Assembly: GCF_024713945.1 (NCBI RefSeq)
Contig: NC_134679.1
Span: forward strand, 5,001 to 69,000
DNA length: 64,000 bases
Source: Dermatophagoides farinae
Lineage: Eukaryota > Arthropoda > Arachnida > Sarcoptiformes > Pyroglyphidae
Direction: 5' to 3'
A model generated the notes under the pieces. That model ran no database searches. It had not been told where the DNA came from and saw nothing but the letters and a program-made list of their open reading frames with translations. The position numbers were made by a program, and so were the translations under genes. Below are positions 1 to 11,100 of the stretch, in pieces; position 1 is the first letter of the stretch, and each line of letters starts with the position of its first letter.

Positions 1-3000
1 TTTTCAACAAATGATTTTATTGTATGCCAAATTGGTCATCTCATCATCTCATCTATATATGCAAATCCTAATTCCGATATTACCGATACAATACATTGCA
101 TTGATCATCTTATGGCAACATCGCACCAGGCAAACATCTTGATTGCCGGTGATTTCAATTCATCAAACAGATTCTGGTATTCAAATTCGAACGATGTGCG
201 TGGCGATCTTCTGCTTTCAACCATAATTCAACACAATCTTGTTGTCATTAATAATTGTGCTACACCCACATTTAACACATTTCGCCGTAATCGGCAGTTA
301 ACATCACACATCGACCTAACATTGACATCATCATCATTATCATCATCAGTGCACAATTGGAATGTTGTTGACAATCTTGAAATTAGTGACCATCGTATCA
401 TCACATTCGATATAAACTTTTCTGTTCCCACCACACCAGATATCACCACAACAATAAAATGGAACACCAACAATGTCAACTGGGACCAGTGGTCAACCAT
501 TATTAATGATAAATTTATGAACAACAATATAACCTGTGAACATATTCGTGATATCAACAACAAATTTGATCTTGATTTTCTCGTTTCTTTTGTGACCACC
601 ACCATACAACAAGCTTGTGATACAACTATGCGGCGGTACAATCGTCGACGAATTAAACGGCATCCGTGGCACAATGATGGCCATCTCCGTGAACTTTTAC
701 ATTTACAAAAGTCGCTGTACCGCCGCATTAGGAGATCCCGTGATATCAATCAACGAACAGCATTAATAGAACAACATCAACAATCACGACATCAATATCG
801 ACAACGACTACAACAATTAAAAGATGATCATCTTAGACAACAATTTCGTGGTGATAACAGTGTGAACAATTATTATAATATGTGCCATTTTTTGAAACAT
901 CATGACACCTTGCCAGCACGTACACTAGCCAATAGCGCCGATCCACCTTCCACCGTTAAACTATTGCTCGATTACCTCTTTCCAGATGACAACATTGATG
1001 ATGATACACAACAACAAAAATATATCCGCCGTCAGGTTAATAATTGGTCCAATATCCACCGTAATGATGAAACACCATTCCATCCGGTTACCGATCGTGA
1101 ACTGATAAATGCCATCACCAAATTCAACAACAACACATCTCCTGGCTTTGATGGTTTAGCCCCTATTATTTGTAAACAATTCGTGGCCAATTTTATTGAT
1201 ATTGCTGTCGCCATCTACAATCAATGTTTGAAATTGAAACATGTGCCGTACTTATGGAAGATATCGGTGATTCGAATCTTGCCCAAGCCATTAAAGGATG
1301 ATTACACGGTACCCAACAGTTACCGACCTATTGGTCTTATATCTGTGTTTGCCCGAACTTTGGAACGGATAATTGAACGCCGCCTTCGTGGATACTTGGT
1401 GACAAATAAATTAATTTCTGAACAACAATATGGATTCATGGCGGGGAAATCAACAGACCACGCACTACACACGATCGACAAATCATTGGATGAATCAATG
1501 CGAAAAAATGAAAACACGGCATTAATTTCTTTGGATATCCGTGGCGCGTTTGACCATGCCTGGCATCCATCATTAATAAAACGAATGATTCTCATGAAAG
1601 TGCCACCGTATTTGATATTTCTTCTAAGTGATTACCTTGACGACCGGCACATATTAACAACATTTGGTGGTGTAACAGCGGGAAAAAAGACCAACCGGGG
1701 TACAGTCCAAGGATCGGTATTGGGTCCACTTTTGTGGAATATTATTATTGATCAATTTCTCCGTATCAACTTTGGCCAAGATGTTCATGTCCAAGCATTC
1801 GCGGACGATGTCACAATGATTGTCTCCTGCAATTCTCGTGCATATTTCAATGTGATTGTTAATGACATCATGCAGATGGCCTATTGTTGGGGTCAAAATG
1901 TCAAGCTCACGTTTTCGGAAACAAAAACTAAGCTAATGTACATGTCCAGGCGAATTCGATCACCCACCCATCCGCCAGTTTCCATGAATAATATGGCTGT
2001 TACCCCGGTTGAGGACATTAAAATATTGGGCGTTACATTCGATCGTAAACTTGATTACCGACCACACGTACATAAAACATTAGAAAAAGCCGCCCGTGTA
2101 TTCAAGAAAATAATGACGATTGCACAAAAGACATATGGCCTCGGACCAAAAACGGCCCACCTATTATTAAATTGTGTCTTTTTACCAACGATCACCTACG
2201 GCTGTCATGTATGGAAACGGGCAATCCAATATCAATATATGAAATTGGAACTACGGCGAACATTAAAACCAATGGTGCAATTAATCACGAAATCATATTC
2301 CACGGCCTCATTCATCGCCATCACCGCCATCAGCAATTCACCACCATTGGATCTTGTCATTGAATATGTTGCCAATGTTACGATTGCACGCATCACTGGA
2401 AAATATCGGCATAATGACAATGAAATTGTTTTGGATAAATACTGTGCCAATATAAATGAATTATTACCGCCACCGAACATCATCAACCGTCAACCATTTC
2501 CCACTACTAACAGGCAAATATTTATAAAATCAATCCAACGAACCTTGGGCATCGGTTGTGTATTTATGGCGTTCTTCGGTGATCAACTAATTGCGACGGT
2601 CACCCATCGGCTACCAAATCATTGTTCCATCCTACAGGCGGATCTATTCACTATTCATCTCGCAATTCGTTGGATCACTGACAACCACTTGGACTATTCG
2701 GCCACCACTATCATATGCAATAACATTGGGGCACTTCAGCACGTTGTAAAAAAGAACAACAAAAAGAAGTCTGAGCTTGCTGAATCAATTATTAGATCGA
2801 CAAATGATAACATTATCATCTGCTGGAAAAAAGTGGACAGAAATGATCCTATCCAACGAAAGCTAAGAAAAAAAGCAACAGTAACGGCAAACAATCATCG
2901 TCGTAACGTCTCATATCATAGTGCACCATTATCATTTGTAAAGCGGCAAGAAAAAATCAACATGTACAATAATTGGTCAACCGTCTATGATAATGATCCA

Positions 3001-3360
3001 GCTGGCACCACAATTAAAACGCTATGCCCACATCTGAATGATGCCAGACGTTTTGCCCCCTACGTTTCATTTTGGCTGTCACAAAGTTTAACCGGTCATG
3101 GCCAATTTGGTCAGTTTTTATATCGATTCGGATTCTCTGATGATCAAACCTGTCAATGTGGCCACGATATCCAATCTGTTCATCACCTACGATTTGATTG
3201 TCCACTTACTGGCCGCCTACGTTATCATTATTCATTGGCCATATCATCATGTGTTAATATTATTGATCGAACTAAAATGGAAGTAATTTTATATGAACAA
3301 ATAGCAATAATGGCCGATCAATTACACAACTCGATTCATCAGGACCATCATCATCACTAA
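1..3360 (+). CDS. ORF2 of element A: APE endonuclease / reverse transcriptase (5'-partial)
   Basis: The frame is open from base 1, so the first ATG at 112 is internal and the protein begins outside the window; 1,119 residues are visible. In order they show: the second half of an APE-type endonuclease (LIAGDFN near 139-159, SDHR near 388-399); a reverse transcriptase with SLDIRGAFDHAWHP, RGTVQGSVLGPLLWN and the catalytic AFADD (near 1796-1810); a degenerate RNase H-like region (about 2515-2890); and a TGHGQFG segment followed by a C-x1-C-x8-H-x4-C zinc finger (3151-3201). These parts make target-primed reverse transcription likely. The RT and endonuclease core residues I can see are intact. 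It is clearly related to, but well diverged from, ORF2 of element B, so A and B are separate families of one clade. Confidence 0.9.
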   Translation, partial: FSTNDFIVCQIGHLIISSIYANPNSDITDTIHCIDHLMATSHQANILIAGDFNSSNRFWYSNSNDVRGDLLLSTIIQHNLVVINNCATPTFNTFRRNRQLTSHIDLTLTSSSLSSSVHNWNVVDNLEISDHRIITFDINFSVPTTPDITTTIKWNTNNVNWDQWSTIINDKFMNNNITCEHIRDINNKFDLDFLVSFVTTTIQQACDTTMRRYNRRRIKRHPWHNDGHLRELLHLQKSLYRRIRRSRDINQRTALIEQHQQSRHQYRQRLQQLKDDHLRQQFRGDNSVNNYYNMCHFLKHHDTLPARTLANSADPPSTVKLLLDYLFPDDNIDDDTQQQKYIRRQVNNWSNIHRNDETPFHPVTDRELINAITKFNNNTSPGFDGLAPIICKQFVANFIDIAVAIYNQCLKLKHVPYLWKISVIRILPKPLKDDYTVPNSYRPIGLISVFARTLERIIERRLRGYLVTNKLISEQQYGFMAGKSTDHALHTIDKSLDESMRKNENTALISLDIRGAFDHAWHPSLIKRMILMKVPPYLIFLLSDYLDDRHILTTFGGVTAGKKTNRGTVQGSVLGPLLWNIIIDQFLRINFGQDVHVQAFADDVTMIVSCNSRAYFNVIVNDIMQMAYCWGQNVKLTFSETKTKLMYMSRRIRSPTHPPVSMNNMAVTPVEDIKILGVTFDRKLDYRPHVHKTLEKAARVFKKIMTIAQKTYGLGPKTAHLLLNCVFLPTITYGCHVWKRAIQYQYMKLELRRTLKPMVQLITKSYSTASFIAITAISNSPPLDLVIEYVANVTIARITGKYRHNDNEIVLDKYCANINELLPPPNIINRQPFPTTNRQIFIKSIQRTLGIGCVFMAFFGDQLIATVTHRLPNHCSILQADLFTIHLAIRWITDNHLDYSATTIICNNIGALQHVVKKNNKKKSELAESIIRSTNDNIIICWKKVDRNDPIQRKLRKKATVTANNHRRNVSYHSAPLSFVKRQEKINMYNNWSTVYDNDPAGTTIKTLCPHLNDARRFAPYVSFWLSQSLTGHGQFGQFLYRFGFSDDQTCQCGHDIQSVHHLRFDCPLTGRLRYHYSLAISSCVNIIDRTKMEVILYEQIAIMADQLHNSIHQDHHHH

Positions 3361-5392
3361 TCCTGTTTTATGAATCAGATTTTATGAACCAAGTTTTTAT
3401 TTATTTATTTTCAATTCATCATCATCATCGAACCAACACAACATTAATTTTAAACCTGTGATCAATGAATTCTTCTATTTATTCTTAATTTATTCCACCA
3501 CCGCCACCATCAATTTTATATTCGTGATCTTCTTTTATGAAATTCTTCTTTTTATTATTTATTCATTAATTTATTTATTTATTCATCAATTCATCATCGT
3601 CATCATAAACACAACATAATTTAAGTGATTGAGTGTACGCTGTGCCAGTGAGCGTAATTTGAACCAACAAAATGATAATCAACTAGCCAATCGATGGATT
3701 TCTTCACCAATATTTCATTGACATATCGATTTATTTGTTTCAACCATAATGAAAACAACTAGTCAACAGTTTCAGCAATCGATTCCATGTACGCTGTGCC
3801 AATGTGCATTTATTTAATGAACAATGAAACCAATAGCCAAACAGTATTGACCAGCCTGTGATCCATTAATTATCTACGACCAGTCATTGTTGTCGATTTA
3901 CGAACCGAGAGTTCTGATCTTATGCTGTGATGATACACCATAAATTAAAAATGTTATTGTGATTATTATACATGATGAATTAATGATACATACCAAGATT
4001 TTGAAACATTTCACCAAATCCATTGTCCTTGTTTTTACCATAGTAAACAAAAATGTAAACATTGTATACGTCATCTATGAATTAACACAAACAAAATACA
4101 CAAATCTGCTCATCACAATTCACTAGCAGCATTAATGTAAACACCACTGTATTGAACATGCACATCCATTACCACACAAGTCAGCCAATTAAGTCAACAT
4201 AGTTTTAGCTGCTCACACATATACAACGGAAAATGTGCTCTAACTATGTGTGTACATTCAATCGAACACGCTGCTCAACTTGAATTAATTTTGTTTGTTA
4301 CCATCAACATCAACTTTGACATTACCATCATCATTGATTTCTCAACATCATCACCAGCAATATGTGTTCATTCTGTGCCTCTATCAATGTCAACACTGAT
4401 TAATGATAAGACACAAAAGATTTTTTTTTTTGTCTTGGCTGCATATATAAACAAAACTTTTTGTGTTGACAACTTGCTAGTCGAAATTTTCTTTGAGCAG
4501 AAGTCTGAAAATTTTCGTGTTTGTTTATGCTAAAAGTTTGTTTACATGGTATTGAAACAATCTCATCTTCAATCACCATATCATCATCCATTCATCCCAC
4601 CATTTCCCTTCCCTATCATCATTGGCTACACGATCCTCCTGTTGGATCGCTCTCATCATCTGGCTATCCATATCATTGGTCTGGCCCCATCATCATTGTT
4701 TTGGCCTCTTGGTCCAATCATTCCTGGCTTCGATCATCAGCGTCGTCATCCACCATCATTATCCGCTGCTGATCCATCTACCACCATTTGCCGCATTCGC
4801 ACTTGGTCACCATCAACAGAAACAACGAGCAAGGAATTAATTGATTTTCAAAAAACCAGATGGCAGCACATTCGCCTATGAGAAACAAAAAAAATATAAT
4901 TTTACCAAATTTCACCACCACCAATCATCCTACTGGCTCACTGAACACATGCAATACACATAATCCAACATATACACACATAAACATCGGACACATTCTT
5001 AATGATCATTTTTCATTCTTTATTGTTTTTGTAGGCGAAAAACATGATATATCCGATCTCATCATCCATAATACAATGAACAAAATTTTTGATACCTTTC
5101 CAAAAAACCAGATGGCAGCACAGTCGCCTACGAGAGTCAAAAAAAATATAATTTTACCAATTTTGGCCACCAACAATTATCTTACCGGCTCACCGATCTT
5201 ATGTAAAACACATAATCCATCACATACACACACAAACATCGGACACACCCTATATGATCATTTTTATTTTTTATTGTTGTTTTTTTTTCAAATTCTGATT
5301 GTTTTATTTTCATTTTTCTTTGTATTTTTTTTTTTATTATTATGATATTATTCATGCTGGCCATGTCCGGCGAATAAAGATATTTTTAAAAT

Positions 5393-5399
<7 letters not shown>
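3361..5399 (+). other. 3' UTR of element A
   Basis: No credible coding sequence. The stretch starts A+T-rich with many TCATCA runs, then carries two copies of a roughly 175-base block about 252 bases apart (see the repeat entry), and ends with a T-rich stretch, a GGCCATGTCCGGC near-palindrome and AATAAA. Short open frames here are low-complexity and are not proposed as genes. Confidence 0.7.
4850..5275 (+). repeat. Imperfect tandem duplication in the 3' UTR of element A
   Basis: The block beginning AAAACCAGATGGCAGCACA near 4850 recurs near 5102. Shared landmarks follow in the same order in both: TCGCCTA, AAAAAATATAATTTTACCAA, GGCTCAC, ACACATAATCCA, AACATCGGACACA and ATGATCATTTTT. The period is about 252 bases and the copies differ by scattered substitutions and small gaps, so the duplication is not recent. 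Confidence 0.85.
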
Positions 5400-5425
<26 letters not shown>

Positions 5426-5460
5426 CTAACGGCTCTCTATTTCATTAATTGGATTCATTC

Positions 5461-5570
5461 TCATCAACTGGCTTACAAATCATTGTTTTTCATCAACTGG
5501 CTTACAAATCATTATTTTTCATCATTTGGCTTACAAATCATCATTTTTCATCATTTGGCTTAAAAATCAT
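5461..5570 (+). repeat. About 29-bp tandem repeat in the 5' UTR of element B
   Basis: Four consecutive units read CATCAACTGGCTTACAAATC or CATCATTTGGCTTANAAATC, each followed by ATTRTTTTT-like spacers. A degenerate fifth unit (GGTTTAAAAATCATAATTTC, then ATCAACTGGCTTT) lies beyond the T tract near 5648-5682, so the T tract appears to have expanded inside the array. Confidence 0.8.
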
Positions 5571-5577
5571 CATCTTT

Positions 5578-5579
<2 letters not shown>

Positions 5580-5647
<68 letters not shown>
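5580..5647 (+). repeat. Uninterrupted T tract of about 68 bases
   Basis: A homopolymer run inside the tandem repeat of the element B 5' UTR. It could be an expanded T-rich spacer or the reverse-strand poly(A) of a tiny inserted retrocopy. No separate element body is visible beside it, so expansion is the simpler reading. Its exact length is unreliable in any assembly. Confidence 0.8.
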
Positions 5648-5648
<1 letters not shown>

Positions 5649-6340
5649 GTTTAAAAATCATAATTTCATCAACTGGCTTTTATTTTCATTTTTTTTTTAT
5701 CATCCTGGCTTTCAATTTTATTATTTATTTTCGGCTTTCAACAATATCAACAATTTTCTGCTCATCAATATCATTATCTGGATTCAGTTTCCGTAAGCTT
5801 TCAATTTTCTTATTGCCGATCATTACCACCATCGCCGATCCTCCCATCACACATTTTATTATTATCACCATACACCAATTACATTGTTTATTAATTATCA
5901 TTCTTTATTCAATTACACATATCTCAAATAACATTCACATTTGCATAAATCATTATTATTATCACACAATAACCTTTACCAAACCAATTTCTTTGTTAGA
6001 TTCTATCACAAACCATATCAAATACAATTATATTTTTCTGGTAAATAAATAAATTTCTTTTTTTTTTACAATCATACGAACCGACACCATATCCTTTATT
6101 AATTGTCAACATTAACCACACTTTCATGTTATTTTCTGATTACATAATTCCATTCACAACTTTCACTTTTCATAAACCATTATTTCTTCTTTTGACCTTA
6201 CATCAATTCGGTATTGGGTCATCATCATTTATCACAATCACAGCTTCGACTAAATCATTCACATCTCATTGACATTGAATCATCACACGTTTAATAAACA
6301 ATTGGCTCATCATTCATATAAATCAATCAATTCAACCTTG

Positions 6341-8134
6341 ATGGGCCCCACCCGTAAACCGACAGCAAAAAAAATCATAAAAGTTAGTGAGAAAGCATCT
6401 CCAATAACAGAAAATATCAGAGTGTCAACAGCATCTCCAGTCATGAGCAAACAAACCATAGAAATCATGGAGGATGACTCAAACGAACAACCAATGACAA
6501 ACATTGATTTTACGCAACCATCCACCAGCAGACATATTGTTACACAACCAATCACCACTTCACACAATATCGCAACAACATCACACATGAATGTCAACGT
6601 TATGCCTCAACGTCATACATCAAGACATAACATAATCACAAGCAATGTAAATACATCAACAAATGCCCAATATACATCCAATACAGTGCCACCGTCCACA
6701 ATCTATATGCCGACACAATCACAGACACAGTACACGTCACAACAATACACACAGCCACAACAACAAATCCCGCATCACACACAGACATACGGCACTTCAT
6801 CATTTGATTATCGGTACTTACAATCCACAGTTTTGTCTAGACCTCCGACGCCTGTACAATTATCATCATCACACACCCACATGCCGTTATCAACACAACA
6901 ACCGTTAACGACAACCATCACTCGCACAAACCCACTTAATTCAAATTTACAACAACCAGTGATAACAGAAGACATCCACTACATCACTGATGCATTAGGA
7001 ATGGCCATGGATCTTAAAGGAAACATCAGCACGGAGAAAAAATTTCAAACAATAACGGCCTTGAAGATCGCAATCAATTTGCATACCGAAAACCAGGCAT
7101 TAAAAGAGCAACTGTCAACCAACGCCAAGCGTAAGCGACATATCTACGACGAAGAAAAAGAAAGTATTCTAGGCGACGATGAAGACAGTCTCGACTCCAT
7201 TGCAGAAATGAAAATGTGTATCCTGGATCTAAAACATAGTGTTAAAAATTTGACCGAAATTATAATGGGCCAAAAGAACAACAACGTAACCAACACCAAG
7301 GTGAATAAACCGGTTTCTTTTGCCGACATCGTAAAAGAAAACAAGAGTGCATCCACGCCTAGACACCAGACTGTGATTTCAGTAATCGACAACACCGACA
7401 CCACCATAACCAGAAAAGTGCTATCCGACCTGATTCAACCAGCAAAACACGGCATTGATATGACTGGAGCTCAAGGTCTATCCAATGGCAAGATGATTCT
7501 AGATTTCCGAGATGAGCAGAGCAAAAATAAATTCAACAACATCGCTGTAGCTACAAACAAAATTATTGCTGAACCACCCAGAAAATTGGCTCCAACGATC
7601 TTCCTGAAAGGGGTGAGGAAAGATATTGACAAAAACATGATTCCAGAAATGTTCGCGAGCTTCAACCACCTAATCGAACAACATGTTACCAGCAATAATC
7701 TGGAAATCAAAAACCTGGTTCAAATCGTGAATGAACGTACGAATTTTCGTAACAGTGATCGGCTAATCAATTACGGTGTTACTGTCGATCCCAAGATCCG
7801 TGATATCATCATCAACGATATGGCTGGAAAAATCATTCTCGACTTCTCAATGGTCCACGTCGAAGACATGTCTCCTCTGCGGCAGTGTTACCGATGTTAC
7901 GGATTTAATCATAAGGCTGAAAAATGCCAGCTGAAACCGGAAGACCAGCTCTGCTTTCATTGTAGTGGACGTCATCATTTTAATCTATGTCCAAATAAGC
8001 ATCTGGAGCCTCGATGCACCAACTGTGTGAAAACTGGCATCAAGGACAACATCTTCCATAGCAGTGTGAGTAAAACATGTCCCGTCTACACCAGAATGCT
8101 AATGCGTATTGCCAACAAAATTCAATATAATTAA
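6341..8134 (+). CDS. ORF1 (Gag-like, CCHC zinc knuckles) of element B
   Basis: 597 residues from the first ATG (6341); the open frame extends upstream to a TTG at 6269 but has no earlier ATG. The N-terminal half is Gln/Thr/Ser/His-rich and low in complexity. A charged region follows (KRKRH near residue 265), then a conserved Gag-like core including PTIFLKGV near residue 420. The C-terminus has two clear zinc knuckles (CYRCYGFNHKAEKC and CFHCSGRHHFNLC) and a looser third Cys/His cluster starting CTNC. This layout is typical of ORF1 in R1-clade and jockey-type elements, where the protein binds element RNA and, in telomere-specific members, helps bring it to telomeres. The reading frame is intact and overlaps ORF2 by 26-32 bases. 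Confidence 0.88.
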   Translation: MGPTRKPTAKKIIKVSEKASPITENIRVSTASPVMSKQTIEIMEDDSNEQPMTNIDFTQPSTSRHIVTQPITTSHNIATTSHMNVNVMPQRHTSRHNIITSNVNTSTNAQYTSNTVPPSTIYMPTQSQTQYTSQQYTQPQQQIPHHTQTYGTSSFDYRYLQSTVLSRPPTPVQLSSSHTHMPLSTQQPLTTTITRTNPLNSNLQQPVITEDIHYITDALGMAMDLKGNISTEKKFQTITALKIAINLHTENQALKEQLSTNAKRKRHIYDEEKESILGDDEDSLDSIAEMKMCILDLKHSVKNLTEIIMGQKNNNVTNTKVNKPVSFADIVKENKSASTPRHQTVISVIDNTDTTITRKVLSDLIQPAKHGIDMTGAQGLSNGKMILDFRDEQSKNKFNNIAVATNKIIAEPPRKLAPTIFLKGVRKDIDKNMIPEMFASFNHLIEQHVTSNNLEIKNLVQIVNERTNFRNSDRLINYGVTVDPKIRDIIINDMAGKIILDFSMVHVEDMSPLRQCYRCYGFNHKAEKCQLKPEDQLCFHCSGRHHFNLCPNKHLEPRCTNCVKTGIKDNIFHSSVSKTCPVYTRMLMRIANKIQYN

Positions 8135-11100
8135 TCATCAACCATCCAAAACCGAAAACCTCCGTATAGCTCAAATCAATTGCAATAAATCACCGACTGC
8201 TCTTTCACAGTTTTTAACCTTCTGCGACGATAATAAAATTGACATAGGAATCATAAGTGAACCTCCTTTACGAAACAACATACCATCAATCAACAGTAAA
8301 TTTAAACCAATGTATGTGACAAATCAGCTTCAATTACCGACGAATAATCAACGCATCACTCGACGACAAAGTGCTTCAAACAATCAATCAACATCCAACA
8401 ACGACCAATCAAATAATAATAATCAACCAGCTGTTCGTGCTTGTATCATTTTACTTAATTCATCATTATCGTCAATCATCATAACACATCTTTCAAACAG
8501 TGATTTCATCGTCGCCAACATCAACAATATTATCATAGCATCTGTGTATAGTGAACCGAACGGCAACATCAACAATACAATCAATTGTGTGATCAATACA
8601 ACCAATTATGCCAACAACAACAAATGCATCATTGCCGGTGATTTCAATGCTAAATCAATTTACTGGGGTGAACCAACATCAGATGAACGTGGCCACGAAA
8701 TAATGTTAACGATAGTTCAGTGTAATCTGCATATTTTGAATGAAGGAAATAGGCCAACATTTGACACTGTGCGTGGTCAGCGCAGACTCACCTCATGCAT
8801 TGATCTCACCTTAGTAAACAACAATCTTATCGATCAAATCAACAATTGGCATATTCATGACGAAATCCATCTGAGCGATCACCGACCTATTACCTTTGCC
8901 ATCACTGACCAATGTATTGATCACCAACAAAACCAATCGACAACCAAATGGAACACGACCAACATAAATTGGACCGAATGGAGCTCAGATATCGAGTATC
9001 AGTTGCATGATCACAATTTGTCCGCCACCACTATCAACAACATCAATGACACCAACGAACTGGATCTTGCCGTTATAATAATCACTGTATCCACTCAATT
9101 TGCATGCAACCAACATTGTGGTAAATATCGACATAAACGTATACGACCAGCAAAATGGACGAGCAATCAATCACTATTGGACATCACAAAGAAACAAAAA
9201 GCAATTTATCGAAAAATCCGTCGATGCCACAATCCGTTCACGATAGAGAGATTAAAAAATGAATATATGATCGCCAGACAGCAGTATCGTGACATATCAC
9301 AATCTTTAAAAAATGATGATTTCAACAAGTATCTAAATGGCCAAGGACCAGAGAACTGTTATCAGAAGGTCTGCCGGATGCTCAAAAATAGTGATGTCAT
9401 GGTTGCTCGAACAATTGAAGGTACAAACAGCCCTATCGAATCCACAACAAAACTGGTCAATTCATTATTTCCTGATGACGATTTTGACGATAGTAATGAA
9501 CAGCACGAGATACGTCAATTTACAAAAAAATGGCTGGAGAAAAACAAAAACAATACTGGTGTTACAGCTGTTTCGCTGCTAGAGCTGAATAATGTCATTC
9601 ATAAATTCCGTGACGGCAAAGCACCAGGCTTCGATGGTATATCACCGCGAATTTTGAAAAATCTTTGGCTCTCTTTTCCTGACCTGCTGCTCGCTTTATA
9701 TAATGCATGTCTTCGACTAAAATATGTACCGTACCTGTGGAAAAGCTCGATTATTCGTATATTACCGAAACCAGGTCGTGACGACTATAGCAAAACCAAC
9801 GCTTATCGACCTATTGGTCTGATTTCCGTCTTGGGTAAAGTATTGGAACGAATAATATCAATACGAATCACCAATCATCTTATCAGTAATGGCCACATGT
9901 CAGATTATCAATATGGTTTTATAGCTGGCAAATCTACTGATCATGCATTACTGAATCTACACAACGACCTGGAATCAGCCATCACCAGATTTAAGCACGT
10001 CTGTCTAATTTCGCTCGATATCAGAGGAGCTTTTGACCATACGTGGCATCCATTTATCATCAATCAATTGATCAATTATCGTGCGCCAAAATACTTAATC
10101 CAGCTGATTGATGCATACCAAAACGATAGACGAATCACAGCCAGTTATGGAGGCGTCACATGCAACAAGACGACCAATAGGGGAACCGTTCAGGGTTCAA
10201 TTCTGGGGCCATTGATGTGGAATCTGGTGGTGAATGATCTTCTCCGCAAAAATTTCGGTCTGGATGTGAAAATTCAAGCCTATGCCGACGACGTCACCAT
10301 GGTCGTGGCCTGTGATTGCATCAAATACATGCCGGTTAAAATAAATAAAATCCTGGAAATGGCCGCCAGCTGGGGACGTAAATGTAAGCTTACATTTTCC
10401 GAATCGAAAACCAAAATCATGTACGTTTCAAAGAAAATTGCACGTCCAATATATCCACCGGTAAGAATGAATGGCGCAATTATTGATCCAGTGAAAGAAA
10501 CAAAAATTCTTGGCATAATAATTGATCATAAGCTTGATTATCGGCCTCATATTAAATATGCCATCGCCAAAGCCACGAGAATTAACAGAGCTGTAACTGG
10601 TATCGCTCGTAAGTCGCATGGTCTCAGCCCTCAGGTGCTAAGAATGATATACCATAGCATCACAGAGCCAATTATGTCTTATGGTGCCTTGATTACCGGT
10701 AGGGCTGTCAAATATCAGCATATCCAAAAGATCCTCAGACAAATGGTCACACCAATGGCACAACAAGTTGTAAAAGCATATAGATCGTCTTCATACATAT
10801 CGGTTACAGCATTGGCTGATTTCCCACCTATCGAATTATTCATTGGATTCAGAGCAGCAATAGCGACAGCAAGAACAACAGGTCAGTATAAATATAATGA
10901 TTTACCAATTACAGTAGATATAAATGACGATCTCAACAACAATACAACGAGCAAAATTACCACCATCATCAAAGAACCATCAGCATCACCACCGCTTAGA
11001 ATCATAATTAAATCCATCAAAACAACAATGGGCGTCGGTGCTGCATTCATGATTTTTAACAGCAATAATATTATTGGCGTCAAACATTATCGTCTTGCTC

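Larger units (their letters stand above)
1..5424 (+). mobile_element. Non-LTR retrotransposon A (R1-clade type, telomere-associated), 5' end outside window
   Basis: The visible part is the ORF2 frame (1-3360), about 2 kb of 3' untranslated region, a polyadenylation signal AATAAA at 5373-5378 and a pure A tract at 5400-5424 that runs straight into CCTAAC, one unit of the arthropod telomere repeat. The 3' UTR holds an imperfect 252-bp tandem duplication. Just before the signal is a TGGCCATGTCCGGCG stretch resembling the 3' tails of the other elements in the array. ORF2 is open throughout what is visible, so the copy is young or active. Assignment to the R1/TRAS/SART group rests on domain order, the C-terminal zinc finger and the telomeric junction. 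ORF1 and the 5' UTR lie left of the window. Confidence 0.85.
5431..6340 (+). other. 5' UTR of element B
   Basis: No coding sequence. It contains a CATCAACTGGCTTACAAATC tandem repeat, a T tract of about 68 bases, and then A+T-rich sequence up to the first ATG of ORF1. In elements of this group the promoter is usually internal and lies here; I see no recognisable promoter motif. Confidence 0.55.

Noticed and set aside
4246-5345. Several overlapping + strand frames of 70-160 codons
   Set aside because: Low-complexity, overlapping in different frames, and inside the 3' UTR of element A; two of them simply read the duplicated block.
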